From: Hormiphora californensis | Lineage: Eukaryota; Ctenophora; Tentaculata; Cydippida; Pleurobrachiidae | Assembly (NCBI GenBank): GCA_020137815.1 | Contig: CM035361.1 | Span: forward strand, 3,610,413 to 3,674,412 | Length of the DNA: 64,000 nt | Reading direction: 5' to 3' | Shown: positions 22,139 through 33,990 of the stretch, piece by piece | How the letters are laid out: the number at the start of each line of letters is the position of its first letter | How positions within the stretch are numbered: the first letter of the stretch is position 1 | Notes under the pieces: model-generated | What the model saw: only the letters and a program-made list of their open reading frames with translations | Told to the model about the DNA's origin: nothing | Databases searched by the model: none | Position numbers and translations under genes: made by a program

Positions 22139-24755
22139 CAATTTCATTACACTGTGGTGCATCACTCGACCAAGATCCATCCTCCTGACATGTCAGCGTT
22201 CCACTTCCCACTAGGATATGGTTGGCAGCACATTCGATGGTCGCAGTTGTCCCTGCTGGTGAGGCAGTCCAGTTTACTTGCGTTGATCCGTCAATAGAAA
22301 AGGCTGGACACTCTGGTGCTGAATGGAAATAGTTAAAGTTTATAAGGCTATATCCTGCAGCAGTAGGTCTATTTAGGGTCTATGTACATGTCGGTCCTTT
22401 ATCGGGAGAAAACTAACTTATCTACTGTTCCCCCTACTGTTTCCCTATGGCACTTTGCACTAAATGAGCAAAGTACCATAGGGGCCAGGGGGAACAGTCG
22501 TGCCTAAATCTCAGGTTCAGGCACAACCCTAGTAAAGGTCGCGCGGGCAATTATGGTGAAAATTGGCCAATCTACAAACATTAATGCGCGAATCCTCAAC
22601 AATATTGGCCAATCTTTGCTGGATGCGCAAATATATTGGCCAATCTTCGCTGTTATTCAGAACGCGCAATTGTAAAGCCGCGCTAAAAAATGTTAAAGCC
22701 GCGCAAAATTATTTAAAATGCAAGCCTGAAAGTCGCGTTGGATGCACGGCAACGGTTACCACAATGCAAGGAAACTTCTGTGAAACATCTCACCTTCCCT
22801 TTCTAACCCTATCGCCAATTGCTACCCCCTTTCCCGTGCTGTAAACCTTTTGTAAAACATCTTACCTTCCCTTTCTAGCCCTCTCGCCAATTTCTACCCC
22901 CTTTCCCGTGCTGTAAACCTTTTGTAAAACATCTTACCTTTCCTTTCTAGCCCTATTCTACATCCTTCCTGCAGCTTTCTCTCACCTGTTAATCGTGGTT
23001 TCATCCCCCTTCATGGACACTCTTTCTTCTCAATCTGGGTTCTGCTGGATTTCCTTCTACGACCCTCCTGCGGCTTCCTCTCACCTGTGGTGTTTTCACC
23101 TATCTTCCCTGTGATCTTCTCTCCCCTCCTACCGCTTTCTCTCATCTGGTCATCATGTTTTCACCTCTCCTTCCCTGGGTGTCCTCCACGAAACTAAATT
23201 CAGTTTAGTGTTGAAATTATTTAGAACAAGTTAGGAGCGACTATTATTTCGCTAAACTTTAGAAAACCGTCCACGAACAACATGTTTCGGAGCTTGGTCC
23301 GATCCACGTGATCTGAGGGTGTTATACATGTGATAGAATGCGACACACAATGGGCATGCACTCTCTCTTTTNNNNNNNNNNNNNNNNNNNNNNNNNNNNN
23401 NNNNNNNNNNNNNNNNNNNNNNNNNNNNNNNNNNNNNNNNNNNNNNNNNNNNNNNNNNNNNNNNNNNNNNNTATTGTCTAACTTGGTACAAGCGGCATAC
23501 CAGATCAACACCAACACCGCGTGTGAAGTTTCTCTTTCAGAATATCAGACCTTTCTTCTCCATCCGGGACAAGTGCATTCTAATCCGGTCATACAAAATA
23601 ACTCGCAGACTGCAGTGCCGCTAACATCTGTAGCGGTGAACATGATAAACTCAGGTTTATTACCACACAGACAACAGTGAAAGCCACGCAACTCACATTC
23701 GATTATAAAACATAACATGACTACCGACAAACATGCATAGTGGATCAGCTGACAGTTCAGCTGATGCCACAATATTAATGAGGAGTTTTATTATTAGTAT
23801 TCACCATTAAAAATCGGGAGCATCGACTGTCTGAAACACATCTTTGATGAAACGACGGAGACACCTGTCTCCGTTGGAGCCGGGATGACGAGGTAGCTTT
23901 CCCCGCCAGCTCCTCTACCCGCACGCCCAGCCATCTGGAGTAACGACTCGGCAGTTTTCGGATGCTTCTGCAGTAGCACATAACGGACTCCTGGATTATT
24001 AATAATTCTACTTAGGGAACATTAATTTGCAATTCTTCGTAACATCTAATTCATCAATTTCTTCCTATAATATTATCTACATAAGACACATGATATAAAT
24101 TATAACTGTACACATACATTATATATAATGTGTCAGACACATGATATAACATACCGACACAATCCACTCCCATGGATAGTAATGGCGTAGTGATGACAAC
24201 CCTCAGCTTTCCGTTAGGAGATAGCAGGTCCTCTACAACCCTCTCCTTCTCCTTCTTTGTACTGATCGCTGTCAGGAGAGTTATCGAACAGTCCACGATT
24301 CCTCCAGCTATGTCCTGTGCGATTATTCTTGGGTTAGGTACTCTCATTTCATTAGAGCGATAAAATTTTGAAAACTGAAAAGGGTCGTTGCTCAGTTCTC
24401 ACTCATATCGTAATTCATAGTGTGTACGTGCCATGTGAGCCACAGAGAGCAATTGGAAATTGCGCTTTGGCATTAAATACGTAAGTAAGATAGGTAAGGT
24501 GATGACCTACTGGCCTACTCAGTACTCAGCATGTAACAATTACCTCATATACACGTAACACTCTCATTGCATCGTTCGTATCCCCACAGAAGATCATTGC
24601 CCGTGCTTTGACTGTGGCTTCTTTGAAGATGGCCTCGTGGTGATGCCTTAGCAGTCTATCCACAAAAACCACACTCATCTGCAACTTAACAGGGTTCCTG
24701 CCAAAAAGAAAGTAGACGTTGGAAAAGGAGAGAGAGAGAGAGAAGAGAGAGGAAG

Positions 24756-24807
<52 letters not shown>

Positions 24808-25349
24808 TAGAGAAGAGAGAGAGTCATATAGATCTGATCGCGAGATCTAGAGCTACTATAGAGCGAGAGAGATCGCGATCAGTCTAGCGAGATAGAGAGA
24901 GATTGAGAGAGATGAGAGCTCGATAGAGATCTCGCCCACGGAGGCTCTCCTCTCAGGCACGAGAGAGAGACAGCGACAGCGACATAGCAGGGAGGGGTGG
25001 ATAGGTAAGTAAGATGTAAAATCTGTAACTCACATGAAAAATTAAAATCTGTACTCGAAAAACACGTTTGAAACGAACACGATTGACAGCGTTTGAAAGT
25101 GAGGAAAGGAAAATTGCTTCACAATAAATGCCAGTCTATTCAACATTCTGATCAACGTACTGATTTGACTGTCAGTGAGAATAAAAATGTGTGTGTGTGT
25201 GTGAGAGAGAGAAAGTGAGAGAGTGAGAGCGACAGAGACACCAACTGAGGATCATTGAGTATCAGATCCCACATTTCACCCAGTAGTCCACTGTGCGTGA
25301 TGAGATCCCCCAGAGAAATTGAGATGGGAGAGAGAGAGGGGAGAGAGAG

Positions 25350-25409
<60 letters not shown>

Positions 25410-28400
25410 GAGATGGTTATAAATATGTACATATATATATTATATACCGATTACTGAGAGATACCCGTTGGGGTGATTCGCTACACCACTATTATATACT
25501 ATTTAGTTTTAGCGGCAAAAACATACATGCTTTTTATAGCGGGGTATATCAGACAAATTTTCGCCCGCTAATATTATAATGCATTAAATATATTATGACC
25601 ATAACCCATTGACATGCTTGGAAAATTATTACAAGAAGTGAGAGCGGAAAGTGCAGTGGTATGTGCAGTCATTCGGCATACAATATAATATATAGCAGCG
25701 TGCTTCATGTAACTCACCAATTCCAATGTCATATTAAACGTATTCTGGGTAATGTTATTAAGATACACGTGATATAGATGCCTCTCCCCCAGCTGGACAG
25801 GAACAATAGGGGGATTGATTTTCAATTGTATCGACAAATTATTAAACTAACTGTGATGAATTATATATAATCAATACTAAAGGGAGGGGGAGGCAAGTCC
25901 AAAAAATCCAGATTAATTCAATGCCGCGGGTGTGTGCCTCCCTACATTTCAGTGATCATGGACCTTTTTGGGGACCAATAGCCACCATTTGCTCGAGTGG
26001 AGGTGAAATAGTTACCTGGTAACACAGTAACAATCGGTGATGCCTAGGTACTTAAAAAGGCGGGTCTGGTTATCGCTTGTTAACGTGGCTGTGAGGCACA
26101 GAACTTGAGGGCGAACCTGTGAAAGATGATTTGATTAAGAAATGGCTCGGGTGAGAAGGCAGAGCGGGTAAGGAAACTCTAAAAGGCATTATATGATGTA
26201 GAATTGAGATGTACACAAGAGCATGTTGTAGCACCAAAAGATGTGTATAGGTATAGTATGTAGATTGTAGCGAAAATAGTACCAATTTTGCAAGGATTTC
26301 GTCAAGGTTCGTGAAATCCTTACGGAAGCTGGCCCACTCCAAAAGTGAGTGACATTCATCAAAGACCACAAGTACCCTCTTTCTCTTTAAACTGACTAGT
26401 ATCTGTTAAATAAATAGAGAGGTTGATTTGTAACATCTAATCAGCAAAAAGTGAATTAACTAGACTTAGTGTCAACACTTTTCTATAACATACCGACTTG
26501 TTCTTCAACAGTGCTTCTGGTGAAGTTACGAGGCATTGCACCCCAGACCCAGTTAAATTTAGGCTTTCCGACAGCCCCAGCTCCTGGCATGTTATCCCCA
26601 TCTACAAAAAAAATTAATGTTGCCTGTTTTCGGTAAGTTTACTTTTACTGACTATTGTATAATACTCCATATCAAAGCTATGTTTATTGTTTACCCTGTT
26701 TCCGAAACATGGTAACAGCACGGTTTGAAAATATACCTCATTCAGTTTCTTTATATGGCCCCTGTTGATTGCCAGGAGTGGTGTGACTAAAATCGTCACC
26801 ATCTCTGGCACCCCCACCGCAAAGGCCAAATAAATTAACGTTTTTCCACTTCCTGGAGCGATATAACGTTTCAGTGCATGCCACGGGCTTACAAATGTCA
26901 TTGTGTGTTCAGAAATATACTTCATTGTGTAGTGTACGTCTTATCAGAAGATAATTACCTGTTGGGGCCACACAGCAAACAGATCTCCCACAACACAGTT
27001 GCTTCAGACACTCACGCTGGGTTTCCTTCAGAATGTATCCTTTTTTCAGGCATTCTTGAATACAAACTGAAAGAGAAAAACAATTACTTTTGAACCAAAT
27101 ATTAATTGTCTGGGCTTTTTTAAATATACCATTGAATGTCTGTATTTGAGGAGGTGTTGGCTGAGGTGTGGGAGCGGGTCGAGGAGGTGTGGGAGCGGGT
27201 CGAGGAGGTGTGGGAGCGGGCCGAGGAGGTGTGGGAGCGGGCCGAGGAGGTGTTGGAGCGGGTCGAGGAGGTGTGGGAGCGGGCCGAGGAGGTGTTGGAG
27301 CGGGCCGAGGAGGTGTGGGAGCGGGCCGAGGAGGTGTGGGAGCGGGCCGAGGAGGTGTGGGAGCGGGCCGAGGAGGTGTGGCGGTACCAGGCTGATCAGG
27401 TGTGGGAGCGGGCCGAGGAGGTGTGGCGGTACCAGGCTGATCAGGTGTGGGAGCGGGCCGAGGAGGTGTGGCGGTACCAGGCTGATCAGGTGTGGGAGCG
27501 GGCCGAGGAGGTGTGGCGGTACCAGGCTGATGAGGTGTGGGAGCGGGCCGAGGAGGTGTGATGGGAACCACTGGTCGTGATTTACGGCGGATGGTCGGTA
27601 AGGGACATAGTGCACTCATGCATTTCTCTTTTGACCGTCGGACAGGACGTGTGGATGCCATAAACTGTACGGAGTGAATAAGAAATGAATACTATTCACT
27701 AAATAGTAAATGTTATAAAAAAACATCAATGTACATAGCAGTGTACCATGTACACAGTCGGTGAACATGGAATATGCATGATCTGACCGGTCATGACCAG
27801 GAATGGAGTTCGTATTACTCTTGCCAGCTGTGCAGTGTCCAATTCGTGCAAATCAGCTGAATGGATCAGATCTGCAAGGAGAAGTCGCTTATTCGTCATT
27901 CGTGGTGGTTAAAAGTTGATTTGGATTTAATTTTATGCTTTCAGTAGTCATATTTTTCAAGTGGGGTGTATAATTCATTAGTTTAGAGGAACCCGAATTT
28001 GTGGGGTGTACCATGGGGTATGTGTTGGGACACGGAGAAGTTTAGATCAACGGGATCATTTATTCAGAGGAACACATACAGAATGGCTGCATAATTCACC
28101 ACTCCTGGCACACCCCACAAGTTCCTGACGATTTATAATATCATTGCAACAAAAGTCAATATCACTCGATAAAAAAATTAAAATACAAGCACATACAGTT
28201 GGACCGGGATCCTCGGGGGAAGGGTTTTGCCCGGTAAATCGGGGTGCCCGGTATATCGGGGTCAAATACCGTTATTTTCCCATATCGGGGGAAGTTTATC
28301 CTCCCGGTAAATCAGGGTTCTGGTAAATCGGGGTCCGACTGTATATGAATTCGTACATATTATAGAACTACAATTTTATTTTTTATTATTGACGGTTTAC

Positions 28401-31400
28401 ACAGCAGATAAAAGAAATACAACCTGGTCCATGAGTCATGGACCATGACCCTATACACTATAAATAACAACAGTTCGGAGTTAAGCTTAGCTATTCTACT
28501 ACTCGAGTTTTGCTACATAACTCAGGTCTAACAACTTGCATAGAAAACACATTCAAAACGTTAACTCTGTCTTGGGTGGTCCCTCAAATATATAATAATT
28601 ATACAGATTTGAGGCACTAAATCATTAGTGTGATTGCAGGGTACATAGGTCACGGATTTCATCACTTCAGAAGGTTACACGGGTCACGGAGTTCATCACT
28701 TCAGCAGGGCACACAGGTCACGGGGTTCACCTAGTCTGGACGGGAGAGTGGCTTCTTAGTAAATACAATTAAATTGTTGCCTTCGTTGACATGTTCCGAG
28801 TCTATCAACTCACACAGCGGGCCGAAGGCTACGCAGTTTGTCCATTTGTCGGGTCAAGCTGAAAGACTGGGAACATGTCAAGGTGTGAGCTTGTGAGATG
28901 CTCAAGCTTTTGATTGTTTGATATATCGCCAAACGAAAGCATAAAATTTGTGAATGCGTATTCCATGATATGTCAACGAGTTGCCATGCTACGCAGTCTG
29001 TCCTTTACTTGCGAGGAAGTCAATCAACGAGCCACTGTTATACCACGCACGAGCTACTATAACACACACAACTCGATTTGTGCATAACCTGCGACTTGCC
29101 TTGATATTTTTGTTGTGGGTTTAAAAGTTTGTCTAGAGTGGCCTCACGAGTCACGCTCAACGATCACAGAACGAAGATTAACAGTTTTGCTTTCAGATTT
29201 CAGATTTTCAAAAAGAAAATTTTGAATATCGGCTTCCGAAAAAGTCCATTCGGCCCCCTTACTCGCGTATGCTCACACCGGGCCTTCGGCCTAGTGTGAG
29301 AGCTGACAGACAAGGAACATGTCAAGCAACGAGCCAATGTTGTACCACGAACGAGCTACTATAACACACACAACTCGATTTGTGCATAACCTAAAATTTA
29401 CCTTGATATTGTTGTTGTGGATTTAAAAGTTTGTCTAGAGTCGCCCCACGCCCAACGATCACAGAACGAAGATTAACTGTTTTACTTTCAGATTTCAGAT
29501 TTTCAAAAAGAAAATTTTGAAAATCGGCTCCCGAAAAAGTTTTTTTTTCAAAATTTGGTGAAAACGGACAAAAACGGTCGCGCGCAGCTGCGCGGCGCTA
29601 GAAACAGAGCGTGGGAAACAGCGCGACTGAGGTATTGCGCGTTCCAAATCGTCCCTAGACGCATGGCTGTCCGAGGCGCTTAAGTGCCGATAGACAGACT
29701 GCGTAGCATGGCAAAATATAGCTACCCTACCAGAAGTTAGACTAACGTGGACATCGTCAAACGAATGTTTAACGATCGATATCGATCGTTTTAGTCGGTC
29801 GCTGGGCCAATCTGGGCGACCGATCGACCAGACAAAATCGATCGACGGACGATCGACGGACGATCGGTTTCAGTGCGCGCGTCGCTATTGGAAACATATG
29901 AGTTGCGCCATAGAACTAATATCTAGAGCTCCGCGCGTTACTGCTATGTCCCCAATAACAACAAAGTCATGAGTTGGACGCTGGCGGCATGTGCGTCTGA
30001 TTAAGTCCCTAGCTGTACGTCCAGATCACTACTTATTTTGATTCAAATCAATCGAAACTAGATGTGCTTTGCACTTATTCAAGATAACACTATCACTTTT
30101 TTTTTCAGGTGAGTAAGAGCTGCTGAAGCTATATATAGTACGTTCATTGTCCAAGATTCAATTCCTAGCTGTCAATCAGTTAATTAATCTATAGGATTGA
30201 AATATTGTTCATACATAATATGCAGTATCCTAGCATAATTTTACATAACAATTGTTCGATCTCGATTCGATCTCTAGGTAATAACTAAGGATCGAAATCT
30301 CGATTTTGAAGAAATCGAGAAGAATCGCCGGTTCCTAATAACTTCACACTTCACTCATTGTTTTGACAACTTCACACTGTATTTCATATTGGTCTGGAAG
30401 CTTCCACCCAATAGATACTTATAATACATCTCCCTCCTCCAATCCTCTCACACTCCCTTGATTCATATTCGTCTTTTAAAATGCAGATTATAATTACTTC
30501 TTCAAGATCAGCTGCAATGTCCAATAAGATTACTCTCCAGTAGATATATAATGAGAACCTTCGTACTGCAATACCCTGTAATGAAAATAAAAGTTCAGTA
30601 ATAAAGATATTGAGTAGTGACCAGGAACCGACCGAAACAAGTAAACAACCAATCAGAACTCGTTATTTAGGTCACGTGACTGGTTATCAGCCAATCAGGG
30701 ACCAGTATTTCCTGATTCGGTCGGTTCATGCAAAATATAGTGTGGCGGTGGGTAGCTCACCGTTTCTGTTTTGACATGTTTCACCTTCTTCCATCACCAA
30801 GTCCACTCTCTAGGATTCTCTTAGGATTCGATATCTGAAAAGTAGAAAACAGAGTTAGTGTTTGTGTGGGCTTACACCAATCAGATTGTAGCGAGAAGCG
30901 TAGCTTATTGTTTTACTATTTCCAGCAATATCTTAGTATCAGGAACCGACCGAATCAGGAAATACTGGTCCCTGATTGGCTAATAACCCATCACGTGACC
31001 TAAATAACGAACTATGATTGGTTGTTTACTTGTTTCGGTCGGTTCCTGCTTAGTATGTATTATGGCATTACAGCCGTGCTTAGAGATGATGTTGGATTTA
31101 GTCATACAGTGATACGATATGTATTAATATTATTGGGAAAAAGAAGGGCCATATATAGCTGGGTGACCCGCAACATGTAAACACAGTTTCATTGGTTATT
31201 ACAGTCGGACCCCGATTTAGGGACACCCTGATCGGGGAAAGGCTCTTGTCCACTAAATCGGGGTGTCCACTAAATCGGGGGCCCCTAAATCGGGGTCCGA
31301 CTGTAGTAACCAATAAACCCGGGTTTGTATGTAGCGGGTTATTTGCAGCTAGGGTGATTCACTAAAATAAACTGCCTGCGACCTAGTACAAAGCAGGTGC

Positions 31401-33990
31401 AGTGGTATAAAACCTGACCATTATATAGGGAGGGGGTTTATTGATTATATAGGCCAACATAAATTTGTAACTTATATCTGAGTTATTAAGACTATCAAAT
31501 TATATTTGCTCATCTTAAAAAAATGTAACACCTCAAGAAAATAACAACCCCTAATTTTAGGGTTTCTTATTAGACGAAATTCATTTTAATAAATTTTCGG
31601 AGTTGATTATTCTTGAATTATTTAAAATTTAAAATTTACAATTATACTTTTTTAATTATTTTTATATTTCAGAAAAAAGTTTTTCATTTAAAATTTTTGG
31701 ATTTGCTTATTCTTGAATAATTTTAAAAAAAGATTTAGTTTCTAATTTAATATGGGAAAGGCTGGGTGCATGGTCGATATTATATTCAATTATATTTTAG
31801 CTGTTTTAACCCATACTATACTCTGAATTACCTACCGCGCCTCTCTATTGCAACGATCCGAGCTAATTAAAAACAGAAGAATCCTCATCCAGTCTCGTGC
31901 TTGTTGTTGCAATCCCATCATTTCAAACGACGTGTTGATGGGGAAAACTGTATGATTGTGAAGTGCAATTTCACTTACCAATTTTATCACACTGTGGTAC
32001 ATCACTTGACCAAGATACATCATCGTTGCAAGTCAGAGTTGCACTTCCCACAAGTCTATGGTAGGCAGCACATTCGATGGTGGCAGTTGTCCCTGTTGGT
32101 GATGCAGTCCAGTTCCCTTGTGTTGATCCCTCAACAGTAAAGGCAGGACACTGAGGTTCTGAATGGAGATTTAGTAATAGGGGGAGACACACTGAAGTTG
32201 AGCGCGCTCGTTCAAATCTCAACCTCGCGACACACACAGAAGTTCGAAGTTTCGCGAAACCCCATTTTCGACTGAGAAAGGGGGGGGGGCCGTCACCTTT
32301 TTTTTGCCCATAAAAAATCGTGGGACTTTGGGCAAACGTGGGCAAACGTGGGCAAACATGGGCAAAATGAAATTTTCAGTGTTATACTTATATGTCGTTT
32401 TTTCAGCTCTATAACTTGATTTAACTTATTCAAAGTGAAAGTGAACAGCCCTGATTTTGATATAACTCGGTCAGAATGGTATTTGGTGTCATATTAGAAG
32501 TCAATAAAATTTTAGTGCTCAAATCCTAAGTTTAGGATTTTTAGGTTTTTAGGTTTTTTGGCTTTCATGGGTTTCAGAAACGTCCTAGAATAAAATAAAC
32601 CCATAAAAGCCTAAAACCTTTAAAAAATTTTAAAAAATCATAAATTTACGATTTGACCACTAAACAATTTTTAGACTTCTAATGTGACACCAAAGACCAT
32701 TTTGCCCATTTTTGCCCATATGGGCAAAACCAAATTCGCTGGGATTATGGGCAATGGGCAAAAAAAGGGTGTCGGGCCCCCGCCCCCCTGAGAAACCATT
32801 TGTAAGATGCTAACTTAATTACCGGTACATCTCTCGAGGTCTCCTTTATCCATACCGAGTCGATTTCACCGTTTTTAAAAATTTTGGTGAATTGGGACAA
32901 CTGTGACCGAATTAGCCAAAAATTTTAAAAACGGTGAAATTGACTCGGTATGAATAAAGGACACATCGAAAGATGTACCAGTAAATGAGTTAGCCTCTTA
33001 CAAATGGTTTCTCAGCCGAAAATGGGTTTTCGCAAAACTTCGAACTTCGAACTTCAGTGTGTGTCGCGAGGTTAAGATTTGACTTCAGTGTGTCTGATTT
33101 CTCAGAGCACGCGATGTTTGCGATTTCAGGGAATAGCCGTCACTGAACTCTGAAATCTCAGATTTCAGTTGTAAACAGCCGTAAAAAAGGCACGACTGTT
33201 TTCCCCCAATGTGGACTAATGAATTATATGGGACTTTATAATTGTGGTGTTCAGAGAAAAATAACGAAAAATTACGACTTCAAAGTTAATCTTTGGGGGG
33301 AGACATGACAGTCGTGCCAGTCGGCTATTTTCCACTGAAACCTGAGATCTCAGCTGGTGGCCTTTACCTGCTCTGTAGAAGTCAGGTGCTATATGACTAT
33401 ATTTAAACACGATCTCATCCACATCAGCGCCCCATCTTGGAACACAGTTGCTATTTGAACTATCTGCGAACAGGTACTTCAGCACCTCAACACCATTACA
33501 TGTGATTATGAGGGCAGACTCTGTTTTGGTGATCGTCCAGATCTTATCAACCTCAACCGGGGGTTGTACTGGCAGGTTTGTCCAGCTGGTGATGCAGTGG
33601 CCTACCACATACCGTATTGGGGAGGAGAAAATGACACCCACATTACCGATATAGCTGCTGTCCTTGTCGTTCGTGGACACATAGATCACCTCATCACTGC
33701 CCAGAGTAGAATCCGTCTTTATCTGGAGAGGTGTTGCCTCCAGGTCCCATGGTATATTCACATTCCACTCAGTAACAGCTGTCCAGTCTGAAAACAATAT
33801 GTACTAACCACTAAGAAAATTTATCGCATATTTAATTAACCACAAAGCATCAATCGATTTGTGTAAGAGAGGAAGTGAGATTAGCAGTCAGAGAAGATAT
33901 TAAAAATCTTGTTCCGATAAAATTATGTGACCAACCTGTGAGAACAACTGTTCCACACAATGCAGCTGTAAGGAGAAGGACACGTATCAT
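22139..33990 (-). CDS. secreted modular protein (minus-strand relative): unnamed module + two sushi domains
   Basis: Exons in transcription order: 33990-33936 (ATG, signal peptide MIRVLLLTAALCGTVVLT, nearly the same as the plus-strand gene), 33787-33368 (one 140-residue module, LQIKTDSTLGS to APDFYRAG), 32158-31979 (sushi, ends WSSDVPQC) and 22318-22139 (sushi, ends WSSDAPQC). Internal exons are phase 1 at both ends and join in frame. The intron between the two sushi exons would be 9.6 kb and contains a complete helicase gene on the same strand, so the last sushi exon may instead be a separate fragment. No terminal exon is recognised. The product should be extracellular, like its facing relative. 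The shared first exon means the pair arose by duplication with inversion. Confidence 0.7.
22528..22650. repeat. dispersed repeat with TTGGCCAATCT triplets, copy 2
   Basis: Matches 14818-14945 with a few changes. After 22650 the similarity ends. Confidence 0.7.
22780..22960. repeat. tandem repeat, about 72-bp unit, 2.5 copies
   Basis: Unit AAACATCTTACCTTCCC...CTGTAAACCTTTTGT repeated head to tail in a C/T-rich stretch. No coding sense. Confidence 0.65.
23372..23471. other. assembly gap of 100 N
   Basis: Exactly 100 unknown bases, the usual placeholder for a gap of unknown length. Whatever joins its flanks (a CT run on the left, an open frame on the right) is not known. Confidence 0.95.
23473..23680 (+). 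CDS. open frame adjoining the gap, uncertain
   Basis: About 68 codons are open from the gap edge to a TGA, rich in N, Q, S, T and V, with no recognised family. It could be the last exon of a gene hidden in the gap or simply chance. Confidence 0.2.
23787..23792 (-). promoter_or_regulatory. AATAAA polyadenylation signal of the helicase gene
   Basis: On the minus strand, TAATAATAAAAC follows the coding region, so AATAAA overlaps the bases just after the stop codon. This implies a very short 3' untranslated region. Confidence 0.6.
23794..27661 (-). CDS. RecQ-like DNA helicase with proline-rich N-terminus
   Basis: ATP-dependent 3'-5' DNA helicase of the RecQ group, about 590 residues. Exons: 27661-27130 (ATG; proline-rich), 27066-26959, 26852-26737, 26601-26494, 26402-26283, 26116-26016, about 25840-25718, 24697-24544, 24374-24155, 23990-23794 (TAA). 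Motif 0/Q is in exon 2 (KETQRECL). Walker A is split over exons 2/3 as PTG|SGKT. Then VTSPEALL (Ib), DECH (II, exon 5), CLTATLT (III), RAMIFCGDT (IV), RVVITTPLLSMGVD (V) and LLQMAGRAGRG (VI). No RQC or HRDC domain follows. Phases agree for exons 1-6 and 8-10, but exon 7 does not join either neighbour in frame, so one or two small exons are missing from my model. A coding-like stretch at 25312-25244 may be one of them. The gene lies between sushi exons of the gene on the same strand. Confidence 0.85.
24722..24985. repeat. GA-rich microsatellite in a helicase intron
   Basis: Imperfect AG runs, decaying after 24806 into AGATCG-rich sequence. There is a similar GA run at 25319-25405 in the same intron. 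Confidence 0.8.
27145..27560 (-). repeat. in-frame coding minisatellite in helicase exon 1
   Basis: Read on the minus strand, a 21-bp unit encodes PPRPAPT, repeated about nine times. A 45-bp higher-order unit encodes PPRPAPTPDQPGTAT and is repeated four times. Both lengths are multiples of three, so copy-number change keeps the frame. Confidence 0.85.
28196..28341. mobile_element. pogo-like MITE with TA flanks
   Basis: CAGTTGGACC to GGTCCGACTG with TA on each side. Here the inner words read GGTAAATCGGGG, a subfamily variant of the CACTAAATCGGGG type; variants of the same kind occur at 55962 and 51876. Confidence 0.75.
28983..29714. repeat. element bounded by 20-bp inverted ends, with internal direct duplication
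   Basis: TGCCATGCTACGCAGTCTGTC near 28983 is inverted as GACAGACTGCGTAGCATGGCA near 29694. Inside, about 220 bp at 29025-29247 is repeated at 29320-29542 at about 90% identity (both hold ACACAACTCGATTTGTGCAT). No open frame of note. Confidence 0.6.
30622..30730. mobile_element. hAT-like MITE (one end mutated)
   Basis: CAGGAACCGACC to GGTCGGTTCATG, with CACGTGAC inside. The flanks do not form an 8-bp duplication, so this copy may be old or rearranged. Confidence 0.75.
30940..31048. mobile_element. hAT-like MITE with perfect 8-bp duplication
   Basis: CAGGAACCGACC...GGTCGGTTCCTG flanked by CTTAGTAT on both sides. Confidence 0.85.
31202..31303. mobile_element. short pogo-like MITE with TA flanks
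   Basis: CAGTCGGACCCCGATTTA and its inverse at the right end, TA on both sides. The sequence just outside is also loosely mirrored (GGTTATTA / TAGTAACC), extending the palindrome beyond the element. Confidence 0.8.
32185..33095. mobile_element. foldback element with a second foldback element inside
   Basis: The outer arms (AGACACACTGAAGT at the left, ACTTCAGTGTGTCT at the right) pair and continue through CGAAGTTT..CGCGAAACCC into CTGAGAAACCATTTGTAAGA and ACCGAGTCGATTTCACCG, centring near 32900. The left arm is interrupted by the element at 32280-32787. It lies in the intron before the sushi exon of the minus-strand gene. Confidence 0.75.
32280..32787. mobile_element. 508-bp nested element with 8-bp duplication CTGAGAAA
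   Basis: The ends are G-rich and inverted (GGGGGGGGGCCGTCACC at the left; GGGTGTCGGGCCCCCGCCCCC at the right), with TTTTTTGCCCAT / ATGGGCAATGGGCAAAAAAA just inside. CTGAGAAA flanks both sides (32272-32279 and 32788-32795), and the host arm reads through if it is removed. Confidence 0.75.

Larger units (their letters stand above)
27662..31978. other. long gene-poor stretch upstream of the helicase
   Basis: No exon recognised. It contains the helicase promoter region (27662-28000), two pogo-like and two hAT-like MITEs, a duplicated and inverted repeat cluster (28983-29714), a GATC-rich palindromic patch (about 29765-29870, GATCGATATCGATC) and AT-rich DNA (31440-31800). Confidence 0.6.

Noticed and set aside
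27136-27580. Plus-strand proteins made of EEVWERA or SGPRRCG repeats
   Set aside because: Antisense or off-frame readings of the coding minisatellite in the helicase; the minus-strand frame joins in phase to Walker A.
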